Source: Bacilli bacterium (GTDB taxonomy: Bacteria; Bacillota_I; Bacilli_A; ML615J-28; CAG-313). Taken from it: a DNA stretch of 64,000 nt. The stretch covers positions 1-64,000 of the forward strand of contig JAGBDV010000018.1 of NCBI GenBank assembly GCA_017937305.1. Direction: 5' to 3'. The notes beneath the pieces were generated by a model, which was given only the letters and a program-made list of their open reading frames with translations, was not told the DNA's origin and ran no database searches. Position numbers and translations under genes: made by a program. This document shows positions 53,150 to 62,248 of the stretch, piece after piece (the first letter of the stretch is position 1; the number at the start of each line of letters is the position of its first letter).

Positions 53150-53165
53150 ATGTAAACGTTTACAT
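53150..53165. promoter_or_regulatory. cre-like site 2 upstream of oppA (perfect palindrome)
   Basis: ATGTAAACGTTTACAT is a perfect 16-bp palindrome and its core fits TGWAANCGNTNWCA at all positions. Upstream placement suggests CcpA-type or other LacI-family control, possibly activation. Confidence 0.7.
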
Positions 53166-53204
53166 CGTTTTTTATGGAGTTTTTAACTATATTTTTAAAA
53201 AACA

Positions 53205-53230
53205 AAAAGTTAACCAAATGGTTAACTTTT
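53205..53230 (-). terminator. Terminator of typA
   Basis: AAAAGTTAACC / GGTTAACTTTT with AAAT loop; overlaps the typA stop codon and separates it from the oppA control region. Confidence 0.8.
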
Positions 53231-55043
53231 ATTTGTTTCTAGCATCAAATTTCTTTCTTTCAACAGTATCTAAGATAACTTTTCTAAGTCTTATATGATG
53301 AGGAGTAATCTCAACTAATTCATCATCATCAATAAACTCTAAATAGTTTTCAAGTGATAATTGTCTTGGAGCTTTTAGTACTACTGTTGAATCTTTTGTT
53401 GAACTTCTTTGATTTGTCATTTGTTTAGCTCTTGTAATATTTACTGCTAAATCCTCTTCACGATTACAGATACCTACAATCATTCCTTCATATACTTCTT
53501 CTCCTGGTGCAATAAATAATTCACCACGATCTTCAATTTGACCACACGCATAAGCTGTAGCAGAACCTGAATTAATTGAAACAAGTACATGTTGTTTACG
53601 ACCTACATAAGTATCTGGAGTTACTTCTTTAAATTCACTAAAAACATGATTCATAATTCCATATCCATGTGTTGCAGTCATAAATTCTGTTGAAAAGCCA
53701 ATTAAACCTTTTGATGGAACTACATATGTAAGTCTTGTTTGAGAATCTTTTGAATCCATAGAAATTAAAATACCTCTACGTGTTCCAAGCATTTCTATTG
53801 CAGGACCAACATATTCATCTGGTACATCAATTACAACATCTTCGTATGGTTCATATAACACTCCATCAATTTCTTTTAAGATTACTTTAGGACGAGATAC
53901 TTGAAATTCATATCCTTCTCTTCTTAAGTTTTCAATTAAAATTGATAAATGTAATTCTCCACGTCCAGATACAACCCATTCTTCTTTATTTTCAACACGT
54001 TCTACTTTTAATGATACGTCACTTTGTGTTTCTTTAAAAAGACGTTCTTCAATCTTTCTTGCAGTTAAGATTTTACCATCACGACCAACAAATGGGGAAG
54101 TGTTTGTTCCAAAGTTCATTTGAACAGTTGGTTCACTAACATGAATTAGTGGAAGAGGATCGATATTATTTTGTTCACATACAGTTTCACCTACATATAT
54201 ATCTGGAAGTCCTGCTATACCAATGATCTCTCCTGCATATGCAACTTCAACTTCGTTACGTTTTATACCTTCAAAGTTAAATAATTTTTGAATTCTAAAG
54301 TTTGTTATTGAACCATCTATTCTTACACAAGATACCATTTGATTTAACGAAATTTTCCCTCTTTTAACACGCCCAATACCAATTCTACCTACATAATCAT
54401 TATAGTCAAGTAATGCTGGTTGAAATTGTAAAGGCGAATCAATATCATTATCAGGATCAGGTATTTCTTTTAACACCATATCAAGTAAACTATTCATACC
54501 TTCTTCTTGTGCTTCTGGGTCTTCAGATAAACTAGAAGTAAAGTTTACTGCGGATGTATAAACAACTTTAAATTCTAATTGATCATCATCGGCACCAAGA
54601 TCAATAAATAAATCTAAAACTTGATCGATTACAACTGCAGGTCTTGCAGAAGGTTTATCAATTTTGTTTATTACAACAACTACTTTATGATGATGTTCTA
54701 ATGCTTTTTTTAATACGAATCTTGTTTGTGGCATTGTGCCTTCATAAGCATCTACTACAAGTAATACACCATCAACCATCCCCATGATTCTTTCTACTTC
54801 ACCTGAGAAATCGGCATGTCCTGGAGTATCTAAAATATTAATTTTATAGTCTTTGTAATATACACCCGTTGGCTTAGATAAAATAGTAATTCCTCTTTCT
54901 CTTTCTAAGTCATTAGAATCCATAACACATGTTTCTACTTGTTCATTATCTCTAAATGTTTCAGTAGTTTTTAGTAATGCATCAACTAATGATGTTTTAC
55001 CATGGTCTACGTGTGCTATTATTGCAATATTCTTAATTTTCAT
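53229..55043 (-). CDS. typA: Ribosome-associated GTPase TypA/BipA
   Basis: 604 residues. G domain with [14 protein letters not shown] (G1), RERGITI (G2), [16 protein letters not shown] (G3) and [11 protein letters not shown] (G4), followed by EF-G-like domains II, III and V and the BipA-specific C-terminus. A translational GTPase used in 50S assembly and growth at low temperature or under stress. Confidence 0.97.
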   Translation of the reverse strand: MKIKNIAIIAHVDHGKTSLVDALLKTTETFRDNEQVETCVMDSNDLERERGITILSKPTGVYYKDYKINILDTPGHADFSGEVERIMGMVDGVLLVVDAYEGTMPQTRFVLKKALEHHHKVVVVINKIDKPSARPAVVIDQVLDLFIDLGADDDQLEFKVVYTSAVNFTSSLSEDPEAQEEGMNSLLDMVLKEIPDPDNDIDSPLQFQPALLDYNDYVGRIGIGRVKRGKISLNQMVSCVRIDGSITNFRIQKLFNFEGIKRNEVEVAYAGEIIGIAGLPDIYVGETVCEQNNIDPLPLIHVSEPTVQMNFGTNTSPFVGRDGKILTARKIEERLFKETQSDVSLKVERVENKEEWVVSGRGELHLSILIENLRREGYEFQVSRPKVILKEIDGVLYEPYEDVVIDVPDEYVGPAIEMLGTRRGILISMDSKDSQTRLTYVVPSKGLIGFSTEFMTATHGYGIMNHVFSEFKEVTPDTYVGRKQHVLVSINSGSATAYACGQIEDRGELFIAPGEEVYEGMIVGICNREEDLAVNITRAKQMTNQRSSTKDSTVVLKAPRQLSLENYLEFIDDDELVEITPHHIRLRKVILDTVERKKFDARNK

Positions 55044-55099
55044 ATATATAGTCTCTTTCCTAATTTAATCTTTATATATATTATACGCTTTTTTAAAAA

Positions 55100-56014
55100 T
55101 TAGTCTTGATACAAACTTTCTAAAACGGTTACACTCTTTTTATAAGTATCTAATCTGACATTTAAACCAATTGGTAAATTAATAAATGGTTTATTATGAC
55201 CTGATTGGAAGTTAGTAACAAAAGGAATATTAAGTGGTTTAAAATAATGTTCTAATAGTTCATTAACTGTCTGATCAGAAGATGATTCACATCCTGTAAA
55301 ATATCCACAAATAATACCTTTTAATCTATTTAATTTACCACTTAAACTAAGTGATGATAGCATTCTATCTACAGCATAAGGTGCTTCGTTTACTTCTTCA
55401 ATAAATAAGATTTTATCATTTAAATCTATTTCATAAGGTGTCCCCATTAACGCATAAATTAAACTTAAGTTTCCACCTACAACAACACCTTCACAAATGC
55501 CTTCATTAATTACATTTAATGGTAATGTTGGGTTAACTAAAGGATTTATGAAACCATTTTTTAACATTTCAAAAAAATGATTAAATGTAAATTCTTCGTA
55601 ATTTTGCATGCAAACTCCCATTTCACCATGAACTGTAGGCATATTACTGAACTGGTATAAAGTATTTAAAAGCACTGTTACATCAGAAAAACCAACTAAT
55701 AACTTTGGATGTTTTTTTAAAACTTCAAAGTCAATATATGGTAACATTCTTTGAGCTCCATATCCACCTTTATAGCAAAGTATTCCATCTACCTCATCAT
55801 CTAAAAACATATCCATTAAGTCTTTTGCACGAAGAGTATCACTACCTGCAAGATAGCCTTCAACTGCTGTTACTGATTTACCAAGTTTATATTTATAACC
55901 ATGACTTATAAGTAAGTCACAAAATTTATTTACTTCATCTAATGCTTTAGGATGTCCAGAAGGGCAAATTATCCCTAAAACTGAACCTGCTACAATTTTT
56001 CTTACTTTATTCAT
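55100..56014 (-). CDS. LD-carboxypeptidase (peptidase family S66)
   Basis: 304 residues. GVDGILCYKGGYGAQRMLPYIDF-like region (here DGILCYKGGYGAQRML), then LLVGFSDVTVLLNTLY with the nucleophile Ser, TVHGEM, and C-terminal LFIEEVNEAPYAVDRML and FQSGHNKPF carrying the Glu and His. Cuts the terminal D-Ala from murein tetrapeptides, or acts like MccF immunity proteins on peptide-nucleotide antibiotics. Cytoplasmic; follows the serine hydrolase by 5 bases in one operon. Confidence 0.9.
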   Translation of the reverse strand: MNKVRKIVAGSVLGIICPSGHPKALDEVNKFCDLLISHGYKYKLGKSVTAVEGYLAGSDTLRAKDLMDMFLDDEVDGILCYKGGYGAQRMLPYIDFEVLKKHPKLLVGFSDVTVLLNTLYQFSNMPTVHGEMGVCMQNYEEFTFNHFFEMLKNGFINPLVNPTLPLNVINEGICEGVVVGGNLSLIYALMGTPYEIDLNDKILFIEEVNEAPYAVDRMLSSLSLSGKLNRLKGIICGYFTGCESSSDQTVNELLEHYFKPLNIPFVTNFQSGHNKPFINLPIGLNVRLDTYKKSVTVLESLYQD

Positions 56015-56019
56015 ATATC

Positions 56020-57147
56020 TTATTTTTCAAATTTTTTAGTTAAATATTCAAATACATCATTTTGAAGATATGAAATATTTCTATCAGGCATTTGCTTATA
56101 ATTAGATCCACCACACATAAAAATGTAACCATTATCACGATTATAAAACATAAAACTCTTTAAGCCATATGCTGTACCAAAATGTCCATAAAGCGGTTCT
56201 TTAGTATAGAATGGTAAATGACATAGTTGTAATCCTTTTGCTTTATATTGGCGATCATAAATAGGTTTATCATAATGTACTTTTTCCATTTCAAGAATAG
56301 TTTCTTCTTTATAAAGTCTAATTCCATTATAAACACCTTTATTCATCATCATAATCATAATTTTAGAAAGATCTTTAGGACTTATAAACAATCCTCCTGC
56401 TGGTCCTCTAAAGTTATCACCGATTGGGTATTTAGGAAACATAATATTTAAGAATTGATCTTTAGTTCTAAGTTTTTTATATCCATTATCATCATAATGA
56501 TAAAGCGATGCTACTTTATCTAATTTCTTAACTTGTTCTACTCTAAAGCCACCATCAATTTCAAGTGGATCAAGTAATACTTCTTTAATATAATCTGTAA
56601 AAAGTTTCCCACTTACTTTTTCGATAATGCAAGCTAAAATACCACATCCAAAGTTTGAATATAACCATTTTTCTCCTGGTTCTGCATTTAAGAATGTCTT
56701 AGGATTATAATATTCATAATCAGGATTAGTTAGGATTTCCTTAAGAGGTACATAAACACTTGGTCCATTTACCGCATCATATCCTTTATCAGGATCATCA
56801 AAGCCATCTGTAATAGATGATGATTGTGTCATGATTTGCTCAAGGGTAATTTTCTTATCTGGATAGTTAGGGTTTCTAAGAGAAAAACCTAAATATTTTG
56901 ATACATCTTCATATATATCAAGTTTACCTTCTTCAACAAGTTTCATTGCGCCAAGTGCTACAATAACTTTAGATATCGATGCAATACGGTATATAGTATC
57001 TTCGCACACATCAATATCTTCTTCAATGTCTTGTTTACCAAGTGTCATAAGAAGATTGATTCCATCTTTTGTTGCGTGTAATACTGCAATACTAGCATAT
57101 TCATATTTATCTAATATTTTCTTTAGTTCTAAATCTTTAGTTTCCAT
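56020..57147 (-). CDS. Serine hydrolase of the beta-lactamase/DD-peptidase fold
   Basis: 375 residues from METKDL (57147), chosen because AGAAGG precedes it. Class C beta-lactamase/esterase family: SxxK motif in IASISKVIVALG, YSNFGCGIL as YxN, and HFGTAYG in the KTG place. No signal peptide, so it is likely a cytoplasmic esterase or peptidase, not a secreted lactamase. Middle gene of VanZ, hydrolase, LD-carboxypeptidase. Confidence 0.85.
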   Translation of the reverse strand: METKDLELKKILDKYEYASIAVLHATKDGINLLMTLGKQDIEEDIDVCEDTIYRIASISKVIVALGAMKLVEEGKLDIYEDVSKYLGFSLRNPNYPDKKITLEQIMTQSSSITDGFDDPDKGYDAVNGPSVYVPLKEILTNPDYEYYNPKTFLNAEPGEKWLYSNFGCGILACIIEKVSGKLFTDYIKEVLLDPLEIDGGFRVEQVKKLDKVASLYHYDDNGYKKLRTKDQFLNIMFPKYPIGDNFRGPAGGLFISPKDLSKIMIMMMNKGVYNGIRLYKEETILEMEKVHYDKPIYDRQYKAKGLQLCHLPFYTKEPLYGHFGTAYGLKSFMFYNRDNGYIFMCGGSNYKQMPDRNISYLQNDVFEYLTKKFEK

Positions 57148-57220
57148 ACAAAGTACCTTCTTTCTTAGCATTATTATATCAAATAGATAGTAAAAAATAA
57201 AACAAAGTAGCAAGTATTTT

Positions 57221-57709
57221 TTAACTTACTACTTTTTTGTTTTTCATATAATAAGGAAGATATAATATTAACCCAACAACTACTATAGATATTGCGTATC
57301 CTGCATAATTTAAAAATACATCTGAAATAGATGGACCTCTTCCTTCTGGAATAGTTTGTATACCTTCTGAAATTAGCGATGTAATAAAACCTATTACTAT
57401 AATAATAATCATTGAAATTAGTTTCTTATTTATAAAGTAATAATATGTAAGACATGAAAAAATCCCAAGAAGTAAAAATACACCAAAATGTCCAATTGCT
57501 TTTCTAACAAATATTTTAATATCATTAATATCAAATTTATCTGTTATTGATTCATCTCCAGGAGTTATTCCATCAATAGTACCTACTATTACATCAGTTA
57601 CTTGATCTGAAGTATTTGTAGATTGTTCACTATTTTCAAATGATTTTATAAATATAAATAATGTAATAAATATATATATAGAAAGAAAAATATATTTTAA
57701 ATATTTCAT
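57221..57709 (-). CDS. VanZ-like membrane protein
   Basis: 162 residues with four membrane helices. FVRKAIGHFGVFLLLGIFS, then SEGIQTIPEGRGPSISDVFLNYAGYAIS are the conserved VanZ features (Arg-Lys-x-x-His, E..Q and R..D..N..G). VanZ proteins lower teicoplanin sensitivity in enterococci; most genomic homologues are of unknown role. GAGGAA precedes the ATG. Promoter-proximal gene of the cell-wall cluster. Confidence 0.85.
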   Translation of the reverse strand: MKYLKYIFLSIYIFITLFIFIKSFENSEQSTNTSDQVTDVIVGTIDGITPGDESITDKFDINDIKIFVRKAIGHFGVFLLLGIFSCLTYYYFINKKLISMIIIIVIGFITSLISEGIQTIPEGRGPSISDVFLNYAGYAISIVVVGLILYLPYYMKNKKVVS

Positions 57710-57770
57710 TTTAATTCCTCATTTTTAAATTCTTTATATATAGTATACACCAAAAACATTAAAAATACCA

Positions 57771-57925
57771 AAAAAAGATGATGTAATTATCCATCATCTT
57801 CTTATTGGAGGTTATTTATAGCTATTAGTAATTAATTCTTATTTTCATATTTAATAAATCGGAGGTAAAATATTTATATGAATTAATTAATAATACATTG
57901 TCTAAAATTGTTAGCAATTGCTAAC
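57771..57925 (-). ncRNA. Candidate ~155-nt regulated small RNA or vanZ leader
   Basis: Bounded by a consensus promoter (57932-57960), a palindrome over the start site, and a terminator (57775-57800). It has no ORF longer than a few codons. The RNA carries two unpaired-looking CCTCC motifs (complement of GGAGG at 57807-57811 and 57861-57865), each able to pair with Shine-Dalgarno sequences, a habit of small RNAs in Bacillota. vanZ begins 62 bases past the terminator, so read-through control of that operon is an alternative. Confidence 0.45.
57775..57800 (-). terminator. Terminator of the candidate small RNA
   Basis: Minus strand AAGATGATG, 8-base loop, CATCATCTT, then seven T. Confidence 0.8.
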
Positions 57926-57929
57926 AATT
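57906..57929. promoter_or_regulatory. 24-bp perfect palindromic operator
   Basis: Perfect inverted repeat with half-site TTGTTAGCAA, centred over the predicted start of the transcript read from 57932-57960. Arrangement and symmetry suit a dimeric repressor, e.g. MarR-type; no such gene is adjacent. Confidence 0.7.
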
Positions 57930-57931
57930 AC

Positions 57932-57960
57932 ATTTTATCATACTTTTATTCCAATGTCAA
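57932..57960 (-). promoter_or_regulatory. Consensus promoter of the candidate small RNA/vanZ unit
   Basis: Minus strand TTGACA, 17-base spacer, TAAAAT; directly downstream of the P-ATPase terminator. Confidence 0.8.
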
Positions 57961-57972
57961 GAAAAAAACAAA

Positions 57973-57999
57973 AAAGAGTAAATCTTAGATTTACTCTTT
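57973..57999 (-). terminator. Terminator of the P-type ATPase gene
   Basis: AAAGAGTAAATC / GATTTACTCTTT with short loop; T-rich minus-strand tail follows. Confidence 0.8.
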
Positions 58000-58003
58000 A
58001 ATA

Positions 58004-60610
58004 TTACTTATTCTTTTTATTAGAAATAAGTTTAGAAATTTCCATAACTACAACCATCACAAGTGCAAGACCAATTGAGATTAATAGTTGAAGAATACTT
58101 AATGCTTCAAACTTAAATACAGCACTATTTAATCCTGGACAATAGATTACAAATAATTGAAGTGCAAAGCCAATAATAAAGGCCATATTTAAGAATCTAT
58201 TATCAAATGTATGTTTTGAGAAGATTGTATGATCGCTCTTAACATTAAATGCATGGAATAATTGAGTTGAAGAAAGTGTTAAGAATGCCATAGTTTGACC
58301 GATCACATGGTTGAATACAAAGTGACCAATAAGGTATGCTGCAAGTGTTAAACATCCAATGATAATACCTTCAACAATAATTTTACCCATTAAACCATTG
58401 CTAAAGAATCCTTCTTTAGCACCACGTGGTTTTTTATCCATTACATCATCTTCTGGTTCTTCCATACCAAGACCAAAGGCAGGAAGTGAGTCAGTAATAA
58501 GGTTAATCCAAAGTAGGTGAATTGGTGAAAGTGGTGTACCAAGGCCTGCAAACATTGGGATTAATACTAAACATGATGCAACAAAGATAGTAATTACTTC
58601 ACCAATATTTGATGATAATAAGTATTTAACACATTTTTGAATATTTGAGAATATTCCTCTACCTTGTTTAACAGCTTCTACAATTGTAGTAAAGTTATCA
58701 TCAGTTAGAATCATATCTGCAGCTTGTTTTGAAACATCAGTTCCAGTAATACCCATTGCACAACCGATATCAGCTTTCTTAAGAGCAGGAGCATCGTTTA
58801 CACCATCACCAGTCATTGCTGCAATATAACCTTTTTCTTTCCAAGTAGAAACAATTCTTACTTTATCATTAGGAGAAACACGTGCATAAACACGATATTT
58901 TTCAATGTTTTCATAAAGTTCTTCATCAGAAATCTTAGCAAGTTCACTTGATGTAATAGCAAGTTCACCTTCGTGTAAAATTCCAAGCTGCATTGCAATA
59001 GCTTTTGCAGTAATTACATGGTCACCAGTAATCATAACTGTAGAAATACCAGCTTTACTTGCAACAGCAATAGCATCTTTTACTTCTTCTCTTGCTGGGT
59101 CAATCATACCAACTAAACCAACAAATTCTAAATCTTGTTCTAAGAAATCTGCATCAGGTAAGCTGTCGTACCATTTAATACCAAGAGCTAAAACTCTAAT
59201 TGCATTAGTTGCCATTTGGTGGTTAACTTGTAATGCTTTATCAAGTAATTCTTTTTCATTAATACTTCTTGAAACAACAATATCAGGAGCACCTTTTGTA
59301 ATAGCTAAATATCTACCATTAATTTCTACTACTGTAGTCATAAGTTTACGATCTGAATCAAATGGTAAATCAAGCACTCTTACTAAGTCACTCTTTCTTC
59401 CATATAAGTTATTTGCATCTAGTAAAGCAAGTTCAGTAGGGTCACCAATTCTTACTTCTTTACCATCTTCAAAACTAATCGATGCATCACAACAAGTTGC
59501 AAAGTATAGTAACATTGTTTTTTCATTTTCATTTAAGTCTTTTAAATCTTTAAGTTCATTTAAATATACATTTACAACTGTCATCTTATTTTGAGTAAGT
59601 GTACCAGTTTTATCACTACAGATTACATTAGTTGAACCAAGTGTTTCAACAGCAGGAAGTTTTTTAACAATAGCGTTGTGTTTAGACATTTTTTCAACAC
59701 CTAGTGCTAAAACGATTGTAACAACAGTTGCAAGACCTTCTGGGATTGCTGCTACTGCAAGTGATACAGCAATCTTAAATGCAGCAAGTAATTTAACCCC
59801 CATATCAACCTCTTCTTCAGTTGGTTTGAAGATATTTAAAACAAATACAACAGCACAAATACCAAGTGCCATGATACCAATTACTTTACCAACTTGAGTA
59901 AGTTTCTTTTGAAGTGGAGTTTCAGTTTCACCAGATTCCATTAATGCACCAGCAATCTTACCAATTTCAGTATTCATACCAGTACCAGTAACTAGTGCTT
60001 TTGCTTTACCATTAGTAACAAATGTTGAAGAGAATAGGCAGTTTTTCATATCACCTAAACCAACAATGTGTTCTAATACTTCAGTTGCATCTTTATCTAC
60101 TGCAACACTTTCACCAGTTAAGGCAGATTCATCAACTTTAAGGTTAGAACATTCAATAATTTTTGCATCGGCAGGAATAAAGTCACCAGCTTCTACATAA
60201 ATAATATCTCCAACAACTAAATCTTTAGTAGGAAGAGTAATTAATACTCCATTTCTCCATACTTTACAAGTAGGTGAAGACATTTTTTTAAGCGCATCAA
60301 GTGATTTTTCTGCTTTACCTTCTTGATAAACACCAAGGATTGCATTAACAATAATAACAATAAAAATAATTAAACTTTCAACCCATTCATGTGGATCTAC
60401 AATTAATGATACAATTGCTGCAATCATTAAGATAATAATTAATGCATCTTTAAATTCTAATAAAAACTTAACAAATAAGCTTTGTTTTTTCTTTTCTTTT
60501 AAGGCATTTTCTCCGTATTTTTCTCTTTGAGTTAATACTTCAGAATCATTTAAGCCATCTAAATTTTTAATACCGAACTCTGTTATAAGTTCTTCAAATG
60601 TTTTTTGCAT
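58004..60610 (-). CDS. P-type Ca2+-transporting ATPase (type IIA-like)
   Basis: 868 residues. N-terminal cation-ATPase domain, TGES dephosphorylation motif in DESALTGESVAVD, ion-binding AAIPEGLATVVTIVLALG in helix 4, phosphorylated Asp in CSDKTGTLTQNK, ATP-binding KGAPD, and MTGDGVNDAPALKKADIG. Helix 6 has NLITDSLPAFGLGMEEPE. The PEGL and NxxTD residues favour Ca2+ export from the cytoplasm. Own promoter and terminator, so it is monocistronic. Confidence 0.93.
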   Translation of the reverse strand: MQKTFEELITEFGIKNLDGLNDSEVLTQREKYGENALKEKKKQSLFVKFLLEFKDALIIILMIAAIVSLIVDPHEWVESLIIFIVIIVNAILGVYQEGKAEKSLDALKKMSSPTCKVWRNGVLITLPTKDLVVGDIIYVEAGDFIPADAKIIECSNLKVDESALTGESVAVDKDATEVLEHIVGLGDMKNCLFSSTFVTNGKAKALVTGTGMNTEIGKIAGALMESGETETPLQKKLTQVGKVIGIMALGICAVVFVLNIFKPTEEEVDMGVKLLAAFKIAVSLAVAAIPEGLATVVTIVLALGVEKMSKHNAIVKKLPAVETLGSTNVICSDKTGTLTQNKMTVVNVYLNELKDLKDLNENEKTMLLYFATCCDASISFEDGKEVRIGDPTELALLDANNLYGRKSDLVRVLDLPFDSDRKLMTTVVEINGRYLAITKGAPDIVVSRSINEKELLDKALQVNHQMATNAIRVLALGIKWYDSLPDADFLEQDLEFVGLVGMIDPAREEVKDAIAVASKAGISTVMITGDHVITAKAIAMQLGILHEGELAITSSELAKISDEELYENIEKYRVYARVSPNDKVRIVSTWKEKGYIAAMTGDGVNDAPALKKADIGCAMGITGTDVSKQAADMILTDDNFTTIVEAVKQGRGIFSNIQKCVKYLLSSNIGEVITIFVASCLVLIPMFAGLGTPLSPIHLLWINLITDSLPAFGLGMEEPEDDVMDKKPRGAKEGFFSNGLMGKIIVEGIIIGCLTLAAYLIGHFVFNHVIGQTMAFLTLSSTQLFHAFNVKSDHTIFSKHTFDNRFLNMAFIIGFALQLFVIYCPGLNSAVFKFEALSILQLLISIGLALVMVVVMEISKLISNKKNK

Positions 60611-60635
60611 AATACCTCCATTAATTAACTATACT

Positions 60636-60664
60636 ATTTTACTAAATTTAAAAAGAATTGTCAA
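60636..60664 (-). promoter_or_regulatory. Promoter of the P-type ATPase gene
   Basis: Minus strand TTGACA, 17-base spacer, TAAAAT. Confidence 0.75.
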
Positions 60665-60685
60665 TATAATAAAAATATTTATTTT

Positions 60686-61330
60686 CTATTTTTTAATCAT
60701 TTTTAATATTTCAAGTGGATTATCAATAATAACATTTGCACCTGAAGATAACAATTCATCTTTTGTTCTAAATCCCCATGAACAAGATATACATTTTAAA
60801 TTCGCATTTTTAGCAGTTTCTAAATCTACTTCACTATCTCCTATATATATTACCTCTGAATTTTTTAATCCTAATTTATTTAAAACATAGTTACACATAT
60901 CAGGATGAGGTTTTCTATTTAATTCTTTAGTTTCTCCTAAAACTACATCAAAAATATTTGGAAAATATTTGTTTATAATTTCTTGTGCAGCAGCATCAAA
61001 TTTATTTGTAACAACAGAAAGCTTGATTTCTTGTTTATTTAATTCTTTTAAAACGTCTTCTATATACTTATAATATCTTATATGATCAAAAGAATGAGCT
61101 TGATAATGTGTTTTAAATGTTTTAAGCACATCTTCAACTAAATGTTGATAATTAACTCCTACTGCTTTTTCAATTAATACTCTTACACCATTACCAACAA
61201 AGGATCTTATTTCTTCATAAGATCTTATCTTTAAATTATATTGTTCTAAAGCATAATTAGTACTATAAAATAAGTCATCTAAAGTATCAAGGATTGTACC
61301 ATCTAAATCAAATATTATACCTTTTATCAT
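60686..61330 (-). CDS. HAD-family phosphatase (phosphoglycolate-phosphatase-like)
   Basis: 214 residues from MIKGIIFDLDGTILDT (61330), one base after the stop of the nuclease gene; upstream in-frame codons lie inside that gene. Motif I FDLDGTILDT with nucleophile Asp, motif II LSVVTNK, and motif III/IV IYIGDSEVDLETAKNA. A cap domain lies between. Family members hydrolyse phosphoglycolate or related small phosphates. Co-translated with the secreted nuclease, without an obvious functional link. Confidence 0.9.
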   Translation of the reverse strand: MIKGIIFDLDGTILDTLDDLFYSTNYALEQYNLKIRSYEEIRSFVGNGVRVLIEKAVGVNYQHLVEDVLKTFKTHYQAHSFDHIRYYKYIEDVLKELNKQEIKLSVVTNKFDAAAQEIINKYFPNIFDVVLGETKELNRKPHPDMCNYVLNKLGLKNSEVIYIGDSEVDLETAKNANLKCISCSWGFRTKDELLSSGANVIIDNPLEILKMIKK

Positions 61331-61331
61331 C

Positions 61332-62117
61332 TTATTTAAACTCTTTTCTTTCATAATCATATCCAGGATCAGTTTCTCCATAAAAACGTCTTCCTGTTGC
61401 TTGAGCATAATTAGATGCAGTTCTAAAATATTCAGTATATTTACTACTATTTAGCGTAGAATTAGAGTATGCTTGTTCGACAATTTCTAAATTAAGTAAA
61501 ACTCCATCAATCCATACGAATCCTAAATATCTGCCATAATTTTCTGTTCTTGCTCCTTCTGCTTCTAATACAATAGTCTTTGCAGAAGTAAGTTTTTTTC
61601 TAGTAAAATCAGATGCAGCTTTACCCCATGGATCTTTATCGATAGTTGATTCAGGTGTATCAATACCTAAAAATCTTAGGCTAAATGTTTCACCAGTAAT
61701 AATATCTTTAAATCTTGCAGTATCTCCATCAACTGAATACACAAGTTCTACTTCACCAATACCATCTTTGATAAAACTTTTATTTTCATATTCAAAACCC
61801 ATTGTAACTTCGTCATGAATTTCAAATGTTATTGGTAAAACAGTCGTATAAACATATACTTGATACGATGCATCAATTACATCCCCAGCTTTGTAAGTTC
61901 CATTATAAGAAACAAATAAATCTAAGTCTAAACTACTTTCAATTATTTGATCAGAAAATTTAAATACATAATTTATATCTAATTCTTCCATTATTTCTTC
62001 AATTTCAGCTCTACTTTTACCAGTAAGATCGGGAAGTGTTCTTTGAGTATTTAAATCTACACAAGAACTAATACTTATAATAAATATAATTATTATTATA
62101 TATATAAATCTTTTCAT
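61332..62117 (-). CDS. Secreted thermonuclease-like lipoprotein with a PASTA-like domain
   Basis: 261 residues. Lipoprotein signal ending ISISSC; a PASTA-like unit (~29-65, LPDLTGKSRAEIEEIMEEL), then a staphylococcal-nuclease domain from ~120: VYSVDGDTARF, SLRFLGIDTPES and YGRYLGFVWIDG carry the catalytic Arg, Asp, Glu and Arg residues. Expected to cut DNA/RNA at the cell surface with Ca2+. The PASTA module could target it to peptidoglycan. Confidence 0.87.
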   Translation of the reverse strand: MKRFIYIIIIIFIISISSCVDLNTQRTLPDLTGKSRAEIEEIMEELDINYVFKFSDQIIESSLDLDLFVSYNGTYKAGDVIDASYQVYVYTTVLPITFEIHDEVTMGFEYENKSFIKDGIGEVELVYSVDGDTARFKDIITGETFSLRFLGIDTPESTIDKDPWGKAASDFTRKKLTSAKTIVLEAEGARTENYGRYLGFVWIDGVLLNLEIVEQAYSNSTLNSSKYTEYFRTASNYAQATGRRFYGETDPGYDYERKEFK

Positions 62118-62187
62118 ATTTTTTACCTCTTAAATATTATATCATATATTTTTGGAATTATCTACTATATTATCTTTCGTTATTTTA

Positions 62188-62216
62188 TTGAAAAAACAAA
62201 GTATTTATTGTATAAT
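62188..62216 (+). promoter_or_regulatory. Promoter of the CHAP lipoprotein gene
   Basis: TTGAAA, 17-base spacer, perfect TATAAT, ~30 bases before the ATG. Confidence 0.75.
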
Positions 62217-62248
62217 TATATCGAAAATAAAAGGAACGAGGAAATGAT

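Noticed and set aside
57807-57875. Plus-strand mini-genes after two GGAGG motifs
   Set aside because: Both are followed by stops within a few codons; the minus-strand promoter/terminator pair explains the sequence better.
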